From NCBI GenBank assembly GCA_905221615.1, contig CAJNDT010005879.1, positions 186,001 to 250,000 of the forward strand: DNA of 64,000 bases, read 5' to 3'. Below the pieces are notes generated by a model. It did no database searches, had not been told where the DNA came from, and saw only the letters and a program-made list of their open reading frames with translations. A program made the position numbers and the translations under genes. Source of the DNA: Symbiodinium sp. CCMP2592. Its lineage: Eukaryota; Sar; Dinophyceae; Suessiales; Symbiodiniaceae. Every line of letters begins with the position of its first letter. Position 1 is the first letter of the stretch. Below are positions 24,601 to 30,600 of this stretch, piece after piece.

Positions 24601-27600
24601 TCAATCCCACCCGTCGCCCAACATCATACTGCATGCTGCTTTCGTGAACTGCGCCATGCGACTTTTCATACACATGCCTTGCGTTGTCTGGTCCCTCCAA
24701 CTAGCAACTAGTTTCTTGAATCTGTTTTCGAAGCCCTTCTTCATCAATCAGTGTTTCAGTAAATCCGGATGAAGCATGCACATGTCAAACGGAGGCATTC
24801 GGCCTCACATTGGCTCGAGGATGCGGAAATCTTCTGGAGCTGTGGGTTCGAACGTCCTCAGAGGAAACCATATGAACAACTAGAGATAATTTTAACGCTA
24901 CGCCGCCCGCCTCGGCTCTTTAGCGGCAGGGCGAGGGGGCAGTGGATGTCGTATACACCATGCTAGGGGGGCCTCTCAACCCCAACTTTAAACGGTTGGG
25001 TGTCCAGTGCGGGAATGCCATCTTCCCGCCCCACTGCTCTTGTGAGGGGGGGGGAGGGGGGGTGAGGGGGGGTGAGGGGGGGCGAGGGGGGGGAGGGGGG
25101 GAGGGGAAATCAGGTAAAAAGAAGGGAATCGAAACTTTCGGACTGCAGAAGGAGGATTAGGTGGAGGGTACCTGAGGTAATCCTCAAGACGCCTGGGCCT
25201 GTGGCCTCGGCGGACTTGAAAGCCCATAGCACCGGTGTAGCCACGGGTTGAGACCAATCAGCAACGTGGGAAGGGTTGAGTTTGATTCAGTGATGTGAGA
25301 TGATGTGAGCAATCGAAACTTTTGACTGCTCTCGTGCATGCAGCTTTGCACCACGAAGATCCTTGTCCTCCTTGCACTGTGTTGGGCTCAAGGCGACCGC
25401 CACATTGCACGACCAAAGAGGGGCGAGGCTGAAGATTGCACAGGACAGGGTGGACAATTTGATTCAGTTTCTGGACCTATCCGAAGGGTTCAGCAAACCA
25501 CTAACACCGGCTGTTTTCACGCATGTGTGATATATGTCAACAGCACAGGTATCATGAGAGTGCATCTTGCACGTGGGGTCTTTTCCATGTTGTTGTCGTC
25601 TGTTGGCGAAAACGATAATACTGCAGTATTTGATTTTGATGTCGAGGACCCTTTAACGAGACACAGGCTTGCAACGAGAAGAGCTGTCCCGTCGATTGCG
25701 TCCTTGCCGACTGGAGCGGATGGTCGGACTGCGATCCCTATTGACACCCGGCCGCAGACCAGGGTTCTGGCAGCTGACGTGGATATACCGACTCCAATCT
25801 CCCCTTGATGCTGCCCACGAAATGTTGAGCCCTGCAATCAAATACAAAAGTCAGCAGCGCAAGTGATGGAGCCTCTTCTCCCACTGCTGCGTCTTGTCCG
25901 GAGGCGTTGGGAGTCAGAACCGGAACCGCATTGTTGTCACGGCGCCAGAGTTCGGTGGGATGCCGTGTGGGTCAGTGTCCGAGACGCAACGCGGCTGGGA
26001 CCGCATTTCACTCTCTTGAGGGCGGGTTGCTGGGCAAGTTACGAACAGCTGCCCGGGCTTGGTTGTGAATTCGAGTGTTCGACAATTGCCGGAGAACAGC
26101 TAGAATTTTCGTAGCTTCGGAGCACATCGGTGGAGGGCATTCCCGACGAGTTGCAGGTTGCACCAATTTTTGCATGGACTGCCAGCTGTCCGACTGGAAT
26201 GACTGGGCTAGCTGCAGCAAGACCTGTGCTGGTGGAAGCCAGCACCGCTTGCGGGATGAAGTGTGGCTCGGCATTCCATTGTGTTTTTTTTGTGCCGAGG
26301 CATGGTTACTGAGAAAGTCCAATCCATGTTGGAGTCCATAATGTTGGAGTGTCAGCTACAAGGTATGTGCAGCGTTCAGCCAGCAGCTCCTTGGCAAGAC
26401 ATTGAACTGGCATGTCTTGACGGGGTTGACCAGAACCTGCAGCAATGGCGTTCTTGTCGGCAAGGCAGTAGCGTGGAGCATTTCGGGTCTCTGCTTGTGC
26501 TTAGCTGCATAGTTTGTAGGAGACGCATCCCGCTTCTGGCACTTTCGAGTGCCTCCACGAACTGCCTGTGAGTGCACGGGGATCTCCGAGCCGAGGCCTC
26601 ATCGAGCTGCAAGCAGGCGCCGCCTCTTCCACAGGACCGGCACGCTGGATGGCGGGCCGTTTCACCCAAAACTCAAAGCGGTGATTCTGGTAGGAGCCTG
26701 GGGCTACCAGAAGAAGATGGGCGTGAGGCACTGTCGTTGTTGCTGTGATGATACAGCGTGAAGATCATCTACTTTACACCCTGAGGTCTGTAGAATCCAC
26801 TCGAACCCCACGTCTGCTTTCCCAGATGGGCTCAGCCGGCGAGTGTGAGCAGGTGTGACCCAAAGCACCAGCGGGCTGGTGCCGCGACACCTCAGGAAGT
26901 GGGTGGGGGAATGGGTGAGTGCATGTTGCTTCCTGGCTGCTGTGCTGTCGCGATGGCAGGAGGCAGAAGCTTTGTGCAGCGCTGATCCCACCTGCGGAGG
27001 CATCGTACACAGAGCTGTGCAGCTTGTTTCCTCCGCTTCTCTGGCCTACAAGCTGCTGACTTCGGACTACTATGTGCCACTGCTGACTCGCTTGCTACCT
27101 TCGTCCCCTTCCGCCATGTGCAGGCATGTATGACCAGGGCTGCGACAACTGGGTGACGCTCTGCGACGCAGACTTCACGCTTGAAAGCGAGGAAGCCTCG
27201 TGCTCCTATCTGAAGAAGGATTTGCGAGTGCCAGCTCTGTGCCTTCCGCGTCACTTTCCGACTTTGTTGCTGCGCAGGAGATCGGTCAGGGCATACCATG
27301 CAAAGGGAACATCAGTGAGACGGCCACTTGCAATGCACACACGTGTCCTGTGGACTGTGTGATGACGGACTGGGCCGAAGCTCGCCTGACATCCCTTGAT
27401 GAATCTCACTGTGTTTTACTACATATTTGTTTTTTCTTCTCTTGTTTGTGTCTTCTCTGCCTTCCCAGGAATGGTCGGCGTGTGATCCCTTTTGCAACGG
27501 GGTGCAAACGAGAGAGAGGAACGTCACAACGCATGCAGCCTTCGGCGGTGTTCCTTGCGGTCAAAGCCTGGAGGACGGCATCGGAACTGTTTGTGCAGTC

Positions 27601-30600
27601 GTTATGCGCTTCCTCCGATTGCGAGGACCAGAGTTGCAGCAACTTCTGTGTCGACTGTACTTGGTCGGACTGGGGCACATGGTCGACATGTACCCTGTCT
27701 TGCGGAGGCGGCACAGCCCGTGCCTCAGAGGGTGCTTTGAAGGCCGATGGCTTTGCAGGCCGGTGCTGAGAGGTGCTGAGACTAGGGTCTTCGAGCTCGC
27801 AGGCGCAACGAACCCGTGCCATCGAGACGCCGAAGCAAGGAGGTGGCCAGTGCACTGGAACCGGCATGGAGGAAAAGACCTGCAACGATGAGGACGGGGA
27901 TAAGGACGGCTGGAGAGCCGGGAGCTGCATCTTTCCGTCTTTTCAGGAGTGCCCTGTGGATTGCGAGCTCTCCACTTGGACTGCTTGGACCGGCTGCGAA
28001 CCTTACTGCGAAGGCGAGAGCGGTACAAGTCACAGACCGAAGAGAATCCGAGCTTTGCCCGGAGGAACGCAGATGCGCTACCGAAATGTTACGCAGGAAG
28101 CTTCCTTTGGAGGCAGGTCCTGCAACGCTGTGGCGGCCGAAGAGCCCGACTTCGAGGGCGGAGTCACGAAGCAGATCCGACAGTGCTCCAACGAGTGTGG
28201 CTTTGCCAAAACATTGAATTTCTTTCCTTTTGAGGAAGATGATGCTTTGTCCGCTAGGGCTCCCAGAGATCCGCTTTGTTCACTGCCCAAGGTGTGGATT
28301 GTGAGTGGGGTGACTGGGCGCCGTGGAGCAATTGCAGTGCGTTCCAGCCCAAGATTCCAGGTACTGTTAGTCTCCAGCACGCAGTGGATGGCAGTGGTTT
28401 TGATGCACAGGTCGTGTCAGGGCGGCACCCACACGCGCAACCGAGAGGTTGCAGTGACTGACTCAGTTTCCAACAGAAGTTGCAACGAACCTGGAAAACG
28501 CAAGTCTTTCATCATTCATCATCAATGATTGGTACTCGCTCGTTCTGCAGTTGCGACAGTTCAGAGATGTTCATGTGCAGTTGCCCGACCCCGACACGGG
28601 CCCAGCGGGGTGCTCGCTACTCTTTTTGTTTGCCGGCTCGCTGCAAACTGGGCACCCCATCTTGACCGCATGTTGACACCCCGCGCCAAGAGGAAGTTCT
28701 AGCTAGAATTCGAGTATTCTGCCTGTTTGCCTGTTGTAGGTTGCTGTGTGAATATTTTTGGTTGGGTCTTTGGTCGTTCTCATGTCGGGCTGATGGTGTC
28801 AAAAAAGGGGGCCAGACGTTGGCTAAAAGTGTGCAGCACTGCAATGGCTTAAGGGAGCTCGTAGTTTGAGGTTTTCATGACCGTGTTGGGTACCTGTCGC
28901 GGCCGCCGACTCGGACCTGTCGACCCGTCAGGCCAACCATGGCCAACCCTTAAACCTGTGCTTAAGACTTGGGTCGACGGGGTCCCGGCGAGTCCCGACA
29001 GGTTCCGACGGGCTTCCGACGGTTCTGGTGCTGGGTTCTGATTGCAACCATGACGATGGGTGAAGGGATGAGTGGAAGATACCGCGCAACTCACTCAGTC
29101 TTTGTTTTTGCCATAAGCCATGCTTCGTAATTTCTTCGTGTCAAAAAAAAGTATGGAAGACTGGATTTCGAACCCGAGGAAACGCAACAGATTGATGCCA
29201 CGGGTTTTGCACCGAAAATCATGTCTAAGTTAAGTGTGCTCGGCCGCATTCACATCAATTTTGCAATTTTTGATTCTTCCCATCATCATTTTTTGTTGTA
29301 GTTGTCATTGCAGTATTACGGGAATCGAGTTTGACGATTTGCTGGGCTCGATTGCTGCACGAGCCTGTCTTGCTTGTGCGTCCGTTTCTTTCTCGCAGCT
29401 GGAGCTGATCTCAAAATACATATGTAAATGATTCTGTGATTTCTGGTTGCGGATTTCCTTTGCATGCCCTCAGCACATCATCCGGGGAGGAGTTTCCACA
29501 GCAGCCGAAAGTCCATCATTGGCACACTGATTGTCACCATCCAACACCATCACCCTAATCGCCATGTTCATGGGAGGCGTGCCACCACTCTCACCATCTT
29601 CGATGCTGCGTCATCATCACCATGGCCATGATCATCATCGTCATCATCAACATGATCACGTGTGTAGCACCATCATCATTGTCATCATATTTGCGAGCTT
29701 TGTATCCGCATCACCGTGAGCCGTCCTCATTCTCTGGTCCACGTCATGTCACTGTCAGCTGGTGCTGTGTTCCAAATGCTATGTGCAAAACTAGGTGCCG
29801 GCAGATGGTGGTGGCAAACAGTGCAAGGGCAATGTCACAGAGGCAGGCAGTTTTGCAAACTCCTCCCGTGGCATGTTTTCTCATGCAATCCATTCAGTAC
29901 TCCCATTCAGAGGTCGGTGTCTGCGCCGACACGTGCCGTGGTTGAACTTACTCACAACGGCATCTTCCTGCCTAATTTCGTCAAGCCGTTGGTTGTCATG
30001 TCTGTCTCTGCTGGCAGAGCGCACTATCTGCAGTCATGCTTCAGTGCCAAAGCCATTTCAAGTGCAACAGTGGAAGCTAAACCAGGTTTCATGCAAAGTT
30101 GAAAAGCCATTCTCCCGACCAGGATTGCATGCCCGGTTGACTGCGTGATGACAGAGTGGGGCGGATGGACGCCGTGTACGCCATACTGCAGCGGCAAGCA
30201 GCAGAGGAGTGAGCGTGCTTGTCTTTGATCTTGTGAGGGCCTGAGGTGCTGACCATGCCTTTGAAGTGATTCGAAAGCTTTGTTATTGGCAGCTTCACTT
30301 CGGGACATCTGCACAGCCAGCCGAGTTCGCAGGAACCGGGTTATCCTGACCCAGCCCTTTGCCGGTGGAGCTGCCTGTGGAGAGACAGCCGAGGAGCCCG
30401 GTGGGTTGCGACGCGATGTCGGACCCCTTAGGCCGTAAGCAGTTTCGGTGTTGCTGCATTGGCCGCAACAATGACAAGAACTACGACGACGACACCACTA
30501 AAACTTACTTACAGAATGAACACCAAATACCAGTGACTAGTGCAAATGCTATGCAGTACTGTACTCCGTCGTTGTCGGCGACCAGTAGCAATGGCAGACT

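Noticed and set aside
29605..29690. His-rich peptide HHHHGHDHHRHHQHDH as a metal-binding protein
   Set aside because: Encoded by a CAT/ATC trinucleotide repeat in otherwise non-coding sequence with no splice context.
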